Source of the DNA: a virus
IMG/VR virus record: IMGVR_UViG_3300046718_000581
Coordinates: 1 to 54,190 of that record
Length of the DNA: 54,190 bases
Reading direction: 5' to 3' (one strand)
The notes beneath the pieces were generated by a model, which saw nothing but the letters and a program-made list of their open reading frames with translations, ran no database searches and was not told where the DNA came from. The position numbers and the translations under genes were made by a program. Positions 1 to 8,511 of the stretch are shown one piece after another. Every line of letters starts with the position of its first letter. Within the stretch, counting starts at the first letter, position 1.

Positions 1-3000
1 GGTGGTGGCGGCGGAGCAGCCGGCACCATGTCGTGGGTCGGTGGCACGGGTTCGGCGGCCAACGGAGCAAGTGCCGCGACCCTCGGTGGTCAGTCTCAGC
101 TTGTCGGCGGCGTTGGTGGTGCAGGCTCAGCCAACGTCGCTGGAGCAGGCGGTGGTGCGGCCAACCTGACTGGTGGTACGGGCGGCGCGGCTGGAGCCGG
201 AATCTTCGTCGGTGGCGGCGGCGGTCAAGGCAACCTGCTCGGCGGGACTGGTGGTGCCGGCTCTGCAACGGCTCAGGCTGGTGTCGGTGGAACCGTTCTC
301 GTCCAGGCTGGCAATGCAGGCGCGAACGGAGGCGGTGGCGGCAACAACGGTGGTGCGGTCACCATCACGTCAGGCGTCGCGACGGGCGCTGGGACGTCTG
401 GTGCCATCAATTTCCAGATCGCGGGTGCGAACCAATGGGTCATCACGGCTGGCGGCAATTTCACGCCGCAGACCGACAACACGGTCAACGCAGGAGCAGC
501 CGGTCAGCGCATTAAGAGTCTGTTTGCTCTTGCACTCAGCGCCGGCAACACGACGGCGGCTGCCAACGACACGGCGGGCTCCGCGCTCACCATCAACAGT
601 CAGCAGGGTGGTCCTTCAGTCGCGGCGGTTGGTGGAGCTGGTGGCGCCATCGCCATCACCTCGAACAACGGCGGCGCGGCGTCGGGTTCGTTTGCAGGCG
701 GCGCCGCCGGCAACATCAACATCACGGTCGGCTCACCGGGCGCCGCAACGTCTGCCTTCTCGGGTGGTGCTGCCGGTGTCCTGAACCTGACGGCGGGTGT
801 TGGCGCGGACGCAAATGCGGCCATCGCTGCGACGGTCGGAGGTCAGAACAACCTCATCGCTGGAGCTGGTGGTGCAGCTTCAGCCGGTGCGGTCGGCGCG
901 ACTGGCGGACTCATCAACATCCGCGGTGGCGCTGGCGGTGCCGGTTCCGCAACGCAAGCTGGCGGGTCGGGCGGAATTGCAACCCTCATCGGTGGTGCCG
1001 GCGGTGTGAACAACGGAGGCGGTGGCGGAACTGGCGGAGCAACGACTGTCCAAGCCGGTACCGGCGCAGCCTCGAACGCAGCCAGTGTTGGAGCGAATGG
1101 CGGCGGCCTCACGATGTCTGGTGGTACCGGCGGCTCTGCGAGCGCCAGCGGAGCGGCGGGTGCTGGCGGTCAGGGTTCGTTCATCGGTGGGGTTGGCGGT
1201 ATTGGTGTCGGAACCATCGCTGGCGGTCTCGGCGGGCTCAGTCTTCACAGAGGCGGAACCGGCGGCGCATCTTCGGGCGCGACGGGAACGGCTGGTTCTG
1301 GTGGCAACCTCTCGCTCGTCGGTGGTGACGCTGGCGCGACCAACGGCGGAACTGGCGCGGGTGGTGGTGCGGTCTTCGTTCGTGGTGGTGCGGGAACCGG
1401 TGCCGGCGTTGCGGGTGCAGTCACCATCGGTGATGCTACTACGTCAGCGGTCAACATCGGCGCGTCGGGCATCGCTACGACCATCACGGCCAGCACTCTC
1501 ACACTGACGGCGTCAGTTGCATCGACCTGGGATACGACCAACGGGACAGTCAAGGCGGCGGTTTTCACTCGCTCGACCTCCGGTACCTTGAGTGTCGGAA
1601 CCACTCTCTCTAGCACCATCAACATCGGCAGCGTAGCTACGGGTGTGATGACGCTCACCGCTGGTGGAGCCGGCGGCTTTTCTGTCGCAGGAGTTGCCAG
1701 CAGCGGTTCACCTGGAAACTTCTTCGCATGGGCGCCTGCGAACAACACCAACCTGACGGCTGGTGCCGAGAATGCGAGCATCTTCTACGCGACGCACACC
1801 CAACAGTTCGCCGCCGGCACCGTCGCGACTCAGCGTGAGTGGCGCATCGATGCGCCGACGTACACGGGCGTCGCGGCAACAGCAGCCTTCACCACTGCGG
1901 CGACGTTTGCTATTTCGGGTCCTCCGATTGCCGGTACGAACGCGACCATCGCCAGCCCCTTCGCCCTCTGGATTCAGTCTGGTCTGACGAACTTCGGTGG
2001 CAGCGTCTTCATCACCTCTGGCGGCCTCAATAGCAACTCGATTGATGCCATCAGCGCAGGGCCGCTCAGCATCGGTACGGGTATCGCGACCTCGATTGTC
2101 CACGGGCGTTCGGGCCTGACGAGCGGACAGACGTTCAACACCGGCACGGGCACGAGCTACGCGTTCCAGTTCAACGGCTCAAACGTGATGATCATCGCCG
2201 CGAACTTCATCCAGTGGGCGCCTTCGCAGGCGACGATGACTGTTCAGGCGTCGGCGGCTGATACGGCTGGCGGTGGGCTCGCGCTCAACGCGGGCAACGG
2301 TGGCTCAGCTCTCGCGACGACGGGTGGGCTCGGCGGTACGGTGCAGATGAACGGCGGTTTGGGCGGCGCATCTGATGGTACTCACCCCGCCGGGACGGGC
2401 GGCACTGCCTCCGTGGTTGGTGGGCAAGGTGGCGGTGGCTTGACGTCCATTGCTGGCGCGACCGGCGGTTCGACGTTCGTCCAGGCTGGCGCAGGCGGTA
2501 ACGGAGGCTCGGCGTCTATCGGCGGAACCGGCGGCAATCTCGCGATGACCGCAGGAGCCGGCGGCACGTCTGGTGGTGGCGGTGGTGGCCCGGGCGGCAA
2601 CGTCACGCTTCAGGCCGGCGCAGGCACGACCAACGGCACCATCTCCATCGGCACGACGGGCACGTCTATCGTCGCCATCGGCGCTTCTGGCAATACCATC
2701 GTTCAGGTCCCACGCCTCGGCGTCATCACGACGCAGAACATCTCGTTCGCGGCATCGCTTGCGCTCAACCCGACGAACGGCAACTTCATTCACGTCGCGA
2801 CGATGAATGCCAACGTCACCATCACGATGACCAACGGGGCGGCTGGTGAGCAATGCACGATCATCTTTCTAAAAGACGCGACGGCGAGCGCGTACACGGT
2901 GAACTTCTCGGGTGCGAATGTGCGCTTCAACGGGCAGTCGATGTCGACGACGGCGAACAGTCTCGGCATCTTCAGGCTCATCTGGGATGACCGGCTGTCG

Positions 3001-3042
3001 ACCCCCGCTTGGGTTGCCACAGGTTCCACTGTGGCTAACTAG
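1..3042 (+). CDS. Giant glycine-rich tail fibre/virion surface protein, 5' truncated
   Basis: The reading frame is open at base 1, so the N-terminus lies outside the window; the first visible ATG is at 28. More than 1000 residues are dominated by imperfect Gly-Gly repeats of the type GG(T/A)GG with Ala, Ser, Thr and Asn, broken by less repetitive stretches near residues 470-730. The C-terminal 100 residues lose the repeats and look like a compact beta domain. Such glycine-rich repeats are known in phage fibre tips, where they form polyglycine-II-like bundles. Position just before the lysis genes fits a late structural gene. Exact role (fibre or other surface protein) is inferred, not shown. 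Confidence 0.7.
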   Translation, partial: GGGGGAAGTMSWVGGTGSAANGASAATLGGQSQLVGGVGGAGSANVAGAGGGAANLTGGTGGAAGAGIFVGGGGGQGNLLGGTGGAGSATAQAGVGGTVLVQAGNAGANGGGGGNNGGAVTITSGVATGAGTSGAINFQIAGANQWVITAGGNFTPQTDNTVNAGAAGQRIKSLFALALSAGNTTAAANDTAGSALTINSQQGGPSVAAVGGAGGAIAITSNNGGAASGSFAGGAAGNINITVGSPGAATSAFSGGAAGVLNLTAGVGADANAAIAATVGGQNNLIAGAGGAASAGAVGATGGLINIRGGAGGAGSATQAGGSGGIATLIGGAGGVNNGGGGGTGGATTVQAGTGAASNAASVGANGGGLTMSGGTGGSASASGAAGAGGQGSFIGGVGGIGVGTIAGGLGGLSLHRGGTGGASSGATGTAGSGGNLSLVGGDAGATNGGTGAGGGAVFVRGGAGTGAGVAGAVTIGDATTSAVNIGASGIATTITASTLTLTASVASTWDTTNGTVKAAVFTRSTSGTLSVGTTLSSTINIGSVATGVMTLTAGGAGGFSVAGVASSGSPGNFFAWAPANNTNLTAGAENASIFYATHTQQFAAGTVATQREWRIDAPTYTGVAATAAFTTAATFAISGPPIAGTNATIASPFALWIQSGLTNFGGSVFITSGGLNSNSIDAISAGPLSIGTGIATSIVHGRSGLTSGQTFNTGTGTSYAFQFNGSNVMIIAANFIQWAPSQATMTVQASAADTAGGGLALNAGNGGSALATTGGLGGTVQMNGGLGGASDGTHPAGTGGTASVVGGQGGGGLTSIAGATGGSTFVQAGAGGNGGSASIGGTGGNLAMTAGAGGTSGGGGGGPGGNVTLQAGAGTTNGTISIGTTGTSIVAIGASGNTIVQVPRLGVITTQNISFAASLALNPTNGNFIHVATMNANVTITMTNGAAGEQCTIIFLKDATASAYTVNFSGANVRFNGQSMSTTANSLGIFRLIWDDRLSTPAWVATGSTVAN

Positions 3043-3118
3043 CGGGTTGGTGGTAGTGTCGCCAATGTCGTCTCTACGACTGAAGAAACCGCGCGACTAC
3101 TGGTACAGGAGAAAGCAC

Positions 3119-3571
3119 ATGCACTACGTCACCGTCCCCTCGCCCGTCGTTCTCCGCACCATCGACAAGAAGGCGTATCGCGAGAACGACCCGGACGACC
3201 CGACCAAGACCATCGAGATGAAGCCGGTGACGATGCACCGGTACCTCATGGCCTACGTCGTGAACGAGGTCCATCCACCGGAGAATCAGAACTCGGCGGC
3301 GAAGGCGAAGATTGGTTCCGGCTACGAGGGCGACAAGCGCATCGCCAAGCTGGACCGGCTGTTCGAGAACGCCAAGCCGGGTGACGTGGTCGCGGTTGAG
3401 GACGAGGACTGGCGGAAGGTCCGCGCCATCATCGAGGAGAAGGTGTGGGGTCTGCCTACCTTCGGCGCCCTCCTCATCAACTTCTCGGACGCTTGGATGA
3501 CCGCTTCGGACACCAAGGCAGTCAACGGCGCCCGCTTCCCCGAAAGTGCATCGCTCGACCCGCAGGTGTAA
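3119..3571 (+). CDS. Hypothetical phage protein (150 aa)
   Basis: I do not recognise a family. The ATG at 3119 follows a good ribosome binding site (AGGAG, 3107-3111). The protein has no membrane segment or signal peptide, carries many charged residues in the middle, and has an aromatic, well-folded-looking C-terminal half (WGLPTFGALLINFSDAW). It sits between the fibre gene and the lysis block, so a fibre accessory or chaperone role is possible but unproven. Confidence 0.6.
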   Translation: MHYVTVPSPVVLRTIDKKAYRENDPDDPTKTIEMKPVTMHRYLMAYVVNEVHPPENQNSAAKAKIGSGYEGDKRIAKLDRLFENAKPGDVVAVEDEDWRKVRAIIEEKVWGLPTFGALLINFSDAWMTASDTKAVNGARFPESASLDPQV

Positions 3572-3613
3572 CATCCTGGCCAGGTCCCCTTAGCGGGATG
3601 AAGGGAGGCCACG

Positions 3614-4009
3614 ATGGGTGCGCCGAGCTTCGTGGAGGAACCTGGCGACGGAGACACGACCAAACGGGTCCGCTCCGCAGTCCACTCCGAGATTCGCGTC
3701 GTCAAGCGCATCCAGTTCTGGGTCACCATCGGGCTCACCGTCGCCGGCCTCGGGTTCTTCGTGGCGATGTGGGCGAACCGCTACGCTCAACTGAGCGACG
3801 TCGAGAAGGTAGCGGCCAAGCAGGACACCATCGCCGACAAGCTCCAAGAGCACATCGCCAGCGAGTCTGAGAAGTTCGGCTCGCTTCGACAGCAGTCCAA
3901 GAACATCGAAGAGGACTATCACTGGCAGCGGGAGCAGCTATCTCGCATCGTCGACCGCGTTGGTGCGGTTCACGTGCCTCCGCCCGCGCCTCACAAGGAG
4001 ACACCATGA
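3614..4009 (+). CDS. Membrane-anchored coiled-coil protein, spanin-like or holin-associated
   Basis: This 131-residue protein has one clear transmembrane segment (about residues 35-53, FWVTIGLTVAGLGFFVAMW), then a charged heptad-like helix (about 58-115) and a Pro-rich tail. N-terminal anchor plus periplasmic coiled coil is the layout of inner-membrane spanins, but also of other phage membrane proteins. It is followed with a 4-base overlap by another one-TM protein and lies just before the peptidase genes, so a lysis role is likely. RBS GGGAGG at 3602-3607. Confidence 0.55.
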   Translation: MGAPSFVEEPGDGDTTKRVRSAVHSEIRVVKRIQFWVTIGLTVAGLGFFVAMWANRYAQLSDVEKVAAKQDTIADKLQEHIASESEKFGSLRQQSKNIEEDYHWQREQLSRIVDRVGAVHVPPPAPHKETP

Positions 4010-4239
4010 CCGCCTGGCTAACCGCGAACTGGAAGTGGCTTGCGCCGGTTCTCATCTACGTCCTGACCAACATCGCCAACGGGGTGATGAAGCACCCGCA
4101 GCTTGAAACGGCTCTTCATCGCATCATCGACTTCCTCTCCGTCCTCACCCACGCCGACTCCCCCGGGACCTTCAAGTTGCCGGGCATGAAGTCGAGGGCA
4201 CCCGCTGGGAAGATTCAGATGCCGACGGGGAAGCCGTGA
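4006..4239 (+). CDS. Small one-TM protein, candidate holin component
   Basis: 77 residues with a hydrophobic segment near the N-terminus (about residues 4-27, with WLAPVLIYVLTNIANGVM) and a basic, Pro/Gly-rich tail. The start overlaps the previous stop, with AAGGAG eight bases upstream. Size, single TM and place in the lysis block suggest a holin or antiholin. No family can be named from sequence alone. Confidence 0.5.
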   Translation: MTAWLTANWKWLAPVLIYVLTNIANGVMKHPQLETALHRIIDFLSVLTHADSPGTFKLPGMKSRAPAGKIQMPTGKP

Positions 4240-4661
4240 CCACCGACCGGGTGCAGTTCCTCATCCTCGTCCTGACCGCAACGCTGTTCGCGCTCGTCAT
4301 CGGGCTGGCCGGTTGCTACTGCTGGACACCCGCGCACAAGGACGAGGCCAAGTGCAAGGTCGTGTCGTCGGTCGTCGACTGCACGGCGGGCTCGGTGAAG
4401 GACATCGCGCCCTCGGTGGCGGCCATCGTGCTCGCGTACTTGGCGAACGCCGCGCCGCCTGACTGGCCGAGTCTGCTCACACGGCTGGAGGGGCTGGGGC
4501 TCGACAACGCCGGGTGCATCCTGGCGATGATTGAGGCGGACTTCCAACGACCCGGCGCGACACCCGGGCGGATGGCGCTCGCTCAAGACACCCACGCTCA
4601 CGTCCTGGCTTGGGCGGTCGCCAAGAACCTGAACCACGTGACGTACAAAGTGGCGCCATGA
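4236..4661 (+). CDS. Lipoprotein-like lysis-block protein
   Basis: A GTG start at 4236 overlaps the previous stop. The N-terminus is a signal sequence (residues 6-27) ending in a plausible lipobox, GLAGC, with Cys27 as the lipidation site. A second hydrophobic stretch follows at about 58-70 (PSVAAIVLAYLANAA). Together with the preceding membrane coiled-coil protein this could be the outer-membrane partner of a two-component spanin, but it is longer than most such lipoproteins. Inference only. Confidence 0.5.
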   Translation: MTTDRVQFLILVLTATLFALVIGLAGCYCWTPAHKDEAKCKVVSSVVDCTAGSVKDIAPSVAAIVLAYLANAAPPDWPSLLTRLEGLGLDNAGCILAMIEADFQRPGATPGRMALAQDTHAHVLAWAVAKNLNHVTYKVAP

Positions 4662-5440
4662 AGTCCCGCCACAAGACCATCGCCGGCAAGCAGCGACACC
4701 TGACTGGCTGGCATCGAGACCGGCCCGACCACCGTGACCAGTTCTTCCCGACCTCCATCCTCGACCGCTTCGGGATGCCCAATAGCTTCAGCCTCCGCGG
4801 CGCCCCGGGGCTCGTGGTCGAGGACCAGGCGAACCTCGGCTCCTGCACGTGCAACGCCGGGACGACGGGGCACGAGTTCATCCTCCAGAAGCACGGCGTC
4901 ACCATCCAGCTCAGCCGGCTCTGGGCGTACGCCAGGGTCAGGGAGTTCGAGGGCTGTCCGCTGACGGAGGACAACGGCGCACAGATTCGTGACGTGGTGA
5001 AGGTCCTGGCGAAGTACGGGTGCCCACCTGAAGCCCTCTGGCCCTACGACGTGACGAAGTGGAGCCAGCGCCCGCCAACCTCCACAGACATCGAGGCGGC
5101 CAAGCACAAGCTGACGTACTACTACCGGTGCTCGACCCTGGGGGCCATCCGGCTCAGCATCTCCCAGGGCTACCCGGTGGTCGGTGGGTTCGAGGTGCCG
5201 GAGAACATGATGTCGACCTTCTGCCAGAAGACCGGCATCGTGAAGCTCCCCGCCCCGGAGGAAGGCTACGTCGGCGGGCACGCGGTCCTGTTCATGGGCT
5301 ACAACGACGAGCGCCAAATGCTGGAGTTCCAGAACTCGTGGTCGACTGGCTGGGGTGATGGCGGCTACGGCTGGCTCCCCTACGAGTTCGTCAAGCGCGG
5401 CCTGGCGGACGACTTCTGGACCGTCAGGAGATCGACCTGA
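4658..5440 (+). CDS. Papain-like (C1A) cysteine peptidase
   Basis: 260 residues with the papain active site in order: oxyanion Gln57 and nucleophile Cys63 in DQANLGSCTCNAG, catalytic His208 in GGHAVLFMGY, and Asn226 in EFQNSWSTGWGDGGYGWL. The gap between Cys and His is normal for the family. There is no prodomain of the usual length and no signal peptide. ATG at 4658 overlaps the stop of the lipoprotein-like gene. Its place between the membrane proteins and the M15 endolysin is odd for C1A; it may cut host envelope peptides or act during lysis or infection. Confidence 0.85.
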   Translation: MKSRHKTIAGKQRHLTGWHRDRPDHRDQFFPTSILDRFGMPNSFSLRGAPGLVVEDQANLGSCTCNAGTTGHEFILQKHGVTIQLSRLWAYARVREFEGCPLTEDNGAQIRDVVKVLAKYGCPPEALWPYDVTKWSQRPPTSTDIEAAKHKLTYYYRCSTLGAIRLSISQGYPVVGGFEVPENMMSTFCQKTGIVKLPAPEEGYVGGHAVLFMGYNDERQMLEFQNSWSTGWGDGGYGWLPYEFVKRGLADDFWTVRRST

Positions 5441-5487
5441 AAAGGACCTAGGACCAAAGGGACCGAACGGTGTGGAGGAGCAGCAAC

Positions 5488-5910
5488 ATGAAGGTCACCG
5501 AGCACTTCGACTCCGATGAGTTCGTCTGTAGGGATGGCACCGCCTACCCCGCAGAGTGGATTGTGGAGCGGCTGTCCATCCTCTGCGCCACCCTGGAAGT
5601 CATCCGAACCGCGGCCGGCAACGTGCCCATCCGGGTGAACTCTGGCTACCGGACGCTGGAGTACAACCGGAAGCTGGGCTCCCATGACACCAGCCAGCAT
5701 CCCAAGGGCCGGGCGGCGGACATCCAACACCCCAAGCTGACCGCGGATGAGCTGTACGTCCTGGTCGGGCGCCTGTATGTTGCCGGGCGCCTGCCGTCGT
5801 TGGGCGGGCTCGGGAAGTACCCGACCTTCATCCATGTCGACGTTCGCCCGCGGCCCGAGGATGACCACCTTGCGCTCTGGACGGGCGGCCGCATGTCCAA
5901 CGTGGCGTGA
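5488..5910 (+). CDS. Peptidase M15-type endolysin (L,D/D-Ala peptidase)
   Basis: 140 residues with the M15 zinc site: His71 and Asp78 in QHPKGRAADI and His116 in FIHVDVR, after the typical RVNSGYRTLEYN segment. This family cuts peptidoglycan peptide bridges and is a common phage endolysin. No signal peptide, so export would depend on the holin. ATG at 5488 has GGAGG at 5473-5477 upstream. An upstream in-frame GTG at 5470 is less likely because it precedes that ribosome binding site. Confidence 0.88.
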   Translation: MKVTEHFDSDEFVCRDGTAYPAEWIVERLSILCATLEVIRTAAGNVPIRVNSGYRTLEYNRKLGSHDTSQHPKGRAADIQHPKLTADELYVLVGRLYVAGRLPSLGGLGKYPTFIHVDVRPRPEDDHLALWTGGRMSNVA

Positions 5911-6131
5911 ACGATAACGGGCCCAAGACCTACCCCAACATGCCGGCGCTGCCGGGCTCCCCGGCGGAATTGGAGCGGTTGGAGAAGCACCGCGTGTTGG
6001 CCCGCATCGGTGAGCTTGAGGCTCGCGTCAAAACACTAGAGACTGTGCTGGGTGATGCGAAGCTCGACCGACTGGTTCGCCAGGTGCGCCGGCTGCGGAA
6101 GTACATCGCCGCGTGGCTGCAAGAGGACTGA
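5907..6131 (+). CDS. Small coiled-coil protein (74 aa)
   Basis: GTG start overlapping the endolysin stop. The last 50 residues form an amphipathic helix (ARIGELEARVKTLETVLG and onwards) ending near WLQED. No family recognised. Translationally coupled to the lysis block. Confidence 0.55.
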   Translation: MNDNGPKTYPNMPALPGSPAELERLEKHRVLARIGELEARVKTLETVLGDAKLDRLVRQVRRLRKYIAAWLQED

Positions 6132-6325
6132 TGCCTGTTGACGATGACTTCGACCCGAGTCCGAGCGCCCAAGAGAACGGCGACACGGACCCACAGATCA
6201 GGCTCGACCGCGTCGCGCTTCAGGACCACGCACGGCGGATGATTCTCTTGGAGCAACGGCAGGATGAGCTTGAGGGCGAGCTTCGGAAGCTGATGAAGAA
6301 GGTCGAGAAGCTGCTCGCGCCCTAG
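6131..6325 (+). CDS. Small acidic coiled-coil protein (64 aa)
   Basis: ATG at 6131 shares a base with the preceding TGA. The acidic N-terminus is followed by a heptad helix (LEQRQDELEGELRKLMKK). It is the last gene of the rightward lysis operon; the next gene is convergent and overlaps its stop by four bases, with no room for a separate terminator. Confidence 0.5.
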   Translation: MPVDDDFDPSPSAQENGDTDPQIRLDRVALQDHARRMILLEQRQDELEGELRKLMKKVEKLLAP

Positions 6326-6597
6326 AGGCGCTGCTCGCCCGCGCACCGCTTGCACGGAATCTTCCCCGCCGGCCAGCCCTGGCCGAGGCAGTTGTGGCAG
6401 ATGCAGACGTGGCCGTGGTCGCACTCGGAGCAGTTGCGCTTGACCTCGCCAGGCGTGTCGAGGCACTCCAGGCACGGCGACCAGCCGAGCCCGTTACACG
6501 TCGAGCACACCCCCGCCCTCGTCATCGGGCTATCGAAGCCACCAACGCAGAAGGCGCAGTAGCCGCACCCACCAGGATCGATTGCGATATGGTCCAT
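6322..6597 (-). CDS. DnaJ-type zinc-ribbon protein (91 aa)
   Basis: Several CxxC knuckles separated by Gly-rich turns (CGYCAFC, CSTCNGLG, CLECLDTPG, CSECDHGHVC, CHNCLGQG, CKRC) resemble the cysteine-rich centre of DnaJ without the J domain. Likely a small zinc protein that binds unfolded protein or nucleic acid. Last gene of the leftward operon. Confidence 0.6.
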   Translation of the reverse strand: MDHIAIDPGGCGYCAFCVGGFDSPMTRAGVCSTCNGLGWSPCLECLDTPGEVKRNCSECDHGHVCICHNCLGQGWPAGKIPCKRCAGEQRL

Positions 6598-6605
6598 CCA
6601 TCATA

Positions 6606-6627
6606 AGATAGAGAAATTTTCTCATCT
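6606..6627. promoter_or_regulatory. AT-rich near-palindrome between two leftward genes
   Basis: Bases 6606-6609 pair with 6624-6627 and 6611-6615 with 6619-6623 around a short AT loop, with one unpaired A. It is the most AT-rich spot in this block and sits just upstream of the zinc-ribbon gene start at 6597. It could be an operator or part of a promoter; no clear -35/-10 pair is visible. Confidence 0.3.
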
Positions 6628-6630
6628 TGT

Positions 6631-6855
6631 CTAACCGATGGACTTCGTGCGCCGCTCAATCTCCCGTTGGACATACCAGGCGGCCTTCTTCAGGTCCTCC
6701 ATGGCGTTGCCCTTTTCGTCCGCACGCCAGAGATACTTGATGGCGTTGCCGACGTTGAAGCCCATGTGCTCGACGACGGTGATGCACTCGACGCCGCTCG
6801 GGTGGCTGGTGTAGTGCTTCGGGTGATTCACCGCATCGTTCTTCGTCGCCCCCAT
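6631..6855 (-). CDS. DUF3310 family protein (SaV-like)
   Basis: 74 residues that match the DUF3310 signature throughout: VNHPKHYTSHPSGVEC, then FNVGNAIKYLWRADEKG, then EDLKKAAWYVQREIERR. The family is widespread in phages and often called a nucleotide kinase-related protein, but no activity has been proven that I know of. Full length for the family. Confidence 0.85.
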   Translation of the reverse strand: MGATKNDAVNHPKHYTSHPSGVECITVVEHMGFNVGNAIKYLWRADEKGNAMEDLKKAAWYVQREIERRTKSIG

Positions 6856-6882
6856 GCAGTCCCCCCTCGTGTCGTCATTGAA

Positions 6883-7092
6883 TCACACCTCGGCCAGCGC
6901 GGCGCACAGTCCGCACGGGCAGTCCCGGTCGTGAACGACGTGGCCTCGCGCCTGCGCCAGCTTCCCGCGGAGCTTGAACACCTCCGTCTCCAGCCGGTCG
7001 CACTCGTGTATGAGCGCCCGGTCGCCCACAAACTTCGGGCAGGTGACGTTGCACCCCAGGAACTCGCCGCACCACCTGCACGGCGTGGCCAT
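6883..7092 (-). CDS. Small Cys-rich protein (69 aa)
   Basis: Starts at ATG 7092, which overlaps the stop of the preceding gene. It has CRWCGEFLGC near the N-terminus, a helix in the middle and CPCGLC near the C-terminus, so a two-knuckle zinc site is likely. No family recognised. Confidence 0.5.
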   Translation of the reverse strand: MATPCRWCGEFLGCNVTCPKFVGDRALIHECDRLETEVFKLRGKLAQARGHVVHDRDCPCGLCAALAEV

Positions 7093-7313
7093 CAGGCGCC
7101 CACCTTGTCGAGGACCGCCTGGGCTTCGCAGCGCAGCGACTCCAGCAGCGACCATGGGTTGGTGTCCCGGTACGGCTGCTTGGCCACGCTGCGCAGCATG
7201 GTGACGGCGGCCGTCAGCTTGCCGTGCAGGTCGATGATGGTCTGGTGCGCGCCGCGCAGGTCGCGTTCGACGCGCAGCATGTCGCGCTCCAGCTCTCGGG
7301 ACCGTACGGTCAC
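7092..7313 (-). CDS. Small helical protein (73 aa)
   Basis: GTG start at 7313 overlaps the TGA of the upstream gene (GTGA). The protein is basic at the N-terminus and predicted to be mostly helical (RSRELERDMLRVERDL). No family recognised. Confidence 0.5.
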   Translation of the reverse strand: MTVRSRELERDMLRVERDLRGAHQTIIDLHGKLTAAVTMLRSVAKQPYRDTNPWSLLESLRCEAQAVLDKVGA

Positions 7314-7654
7314 TTGATCACCCCGTGGCACTCGCCTGAGCACACCTGGCAATTCTCTTCGGTGTCGTCGTTGGCCACCGCGCAGTTGTTGACGTGCCCG
7401 CTCGGCAGACGGCGGCTGTCGAGGATTGGTGTCTCCTCATTCCAGGCCGGGACCTCTTCGCGCTCGAACTGGGCGCACTGCGAAATGATGGGCAGGATGA
7501 GGCCGGCCTTGTCCTTCTGCATGTCGATGGCCAGCCAGCAGACCGACGAGTGCATGCAGTACAGGCAGAGGTGATGGCGCGCGCGGCGGGCGCGCAACTC
7601 CTCGTTCGTCATCGAGTTGAAGTTCTGCGGGATGCTCGTGGCTTCGGTCTTCAC
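7310..7654 (-). CDS. Cys-rich hypothetical protein (114 aa)
   Basis: Has CLYCMHSSVC in the first half and CQVCSGEC at the C-terminus, which together could bind zinc or an iron-sulfur cluster. Overlaps both neighbours by four bases, so it is translationally coupled within the leftward operon. Function unknown. Confidence 0.5.
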   Translation of the reverse strand: MKTEATSIPQNFNSMTNEELRARRARHHLCLYCMHSSVCWLAIDMQKDKAGLILPIISQCAQFEREEVPAWNEETPILDSRRLPSGHVNNCAVANDDTEENCQVCSGECHGVIK

Positions 7655-8511
7655 GGTTTCTCCTTCCGCGCGGCGTCGACGGCGGCGATGGCTGTGTCGA
7701 GATCGCCCGTGCCGACGAAACAGCGATGGTTCCGCGCAGCCTCCAACACCCGCTCCAGCAACTGCACGCGGTCGGGGGCGGGCGGCGTGTTCTTGAACAG
7801 GTCGACGAGCGCCGGGGTAGGCGGCCTCGGGTTCTCGATCATGTCGACGACGTGCTCGAACTGTTCCGGCGTCAGTGCCGCCGGCTCACTCGCACCCGGC
7901 GCGGCGATGGGGTTTAGGAACCTGCGTTCAACTTCGGCGGCGATATGATGGCCAACTTCCGCCGCGCTGGATTCTTCGCGTAACTGCTTGCACCACTCGC
8001 GCAGCGCCGCCTCCAGCGTCTTGACGCGGTCGTGTGCAGCGGCTAGGTCGGCTGCGGTCACGCCAAGCGATGCGTTGTGAGATTCGGCTCGCTTGCGCAT
8101 GACCTCCGCTCGCGCGATGGCCGCGTCGCGTTCGGCGACAACGGTGGCGTGCTTGGCAAGCCACTCGGCGTCCTGGCGGGTGAGCTTGTTCATCAGGCCA
8201 CCGAGATTGTTGGTGTAGATCATGGCGTTGGTGTCGCGCTCGGCGATGCACTGTCCGAGGGCGTCGCGCCCTTTCTTCAGGGCGTCGAGCGTGTCAGCGT
8301 CCTTGTGCTCGGCGCGGCGTTTCCACTCATCGCGGTCGGCGGCGGTGTCTACAAACGCGAGATTGCAGCTCGCGTAGAAGCCGGCCCACGCCAGTCCCAT
8401 TACGAAGTGGGACAGGCGGGCCTCAACGAGTTTCGTTTCCAGCGCCTCGATGCACATCACGCATGCGAAGTCGCCAACGCGAATGCCGCATTCGCAGCAC
8501 GTGTCGTTCAT
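7651..8511 (-). CDS. Coiled-coil protein with N-terminal zinc knuckle (286 aa)
   Basis: The N-terminus has CCECGIRVGDFACVMC, a likely zinc site, followed by a short hydrophobic stretch (about 36-55) and a long Ala/Glu/Arg-rich helical region with heptad character up to about residue 195. The C-terminal 60 residues are again helical. No family recognised. Overlaps the MazG-like gene by four bases. Confidence 0.55.
   Translation of the reverse strand: MNDTCCECGIRVGDFACVMCIEALETKLVEARLSHFVMGLAWAGFYASCNLAFVDTAADRDEWKRRAEHKDADTLDALKKGRDALGQCIAERDTNAMIYTNNLGGLMNKLTRQDAEWLAKHATVVAERDAAIARAEVMRKRAESHNASLGVTAADLAAAHDRVKTLEAALREWCKQLREESSAAEVGHHIAAEVERRFLNPIAAPGASEPAALTPEQFEHVVDMIENPRPPTPALVDLFKNTPPAPDRVQLLERVLEAARNHRCFVGTGDLDTAIAAVDAARKEKP

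Noticed and set aside
1-3042. Tandem DNA repeats or a CRISPR-like array in the glycine-rich gene
   Set aside because: The repetition is at protein level (Gly-Gly units) with variable codons and spacing; there are no identical repeats with unique spacers. No CRISPR array is present anywhere in the window.
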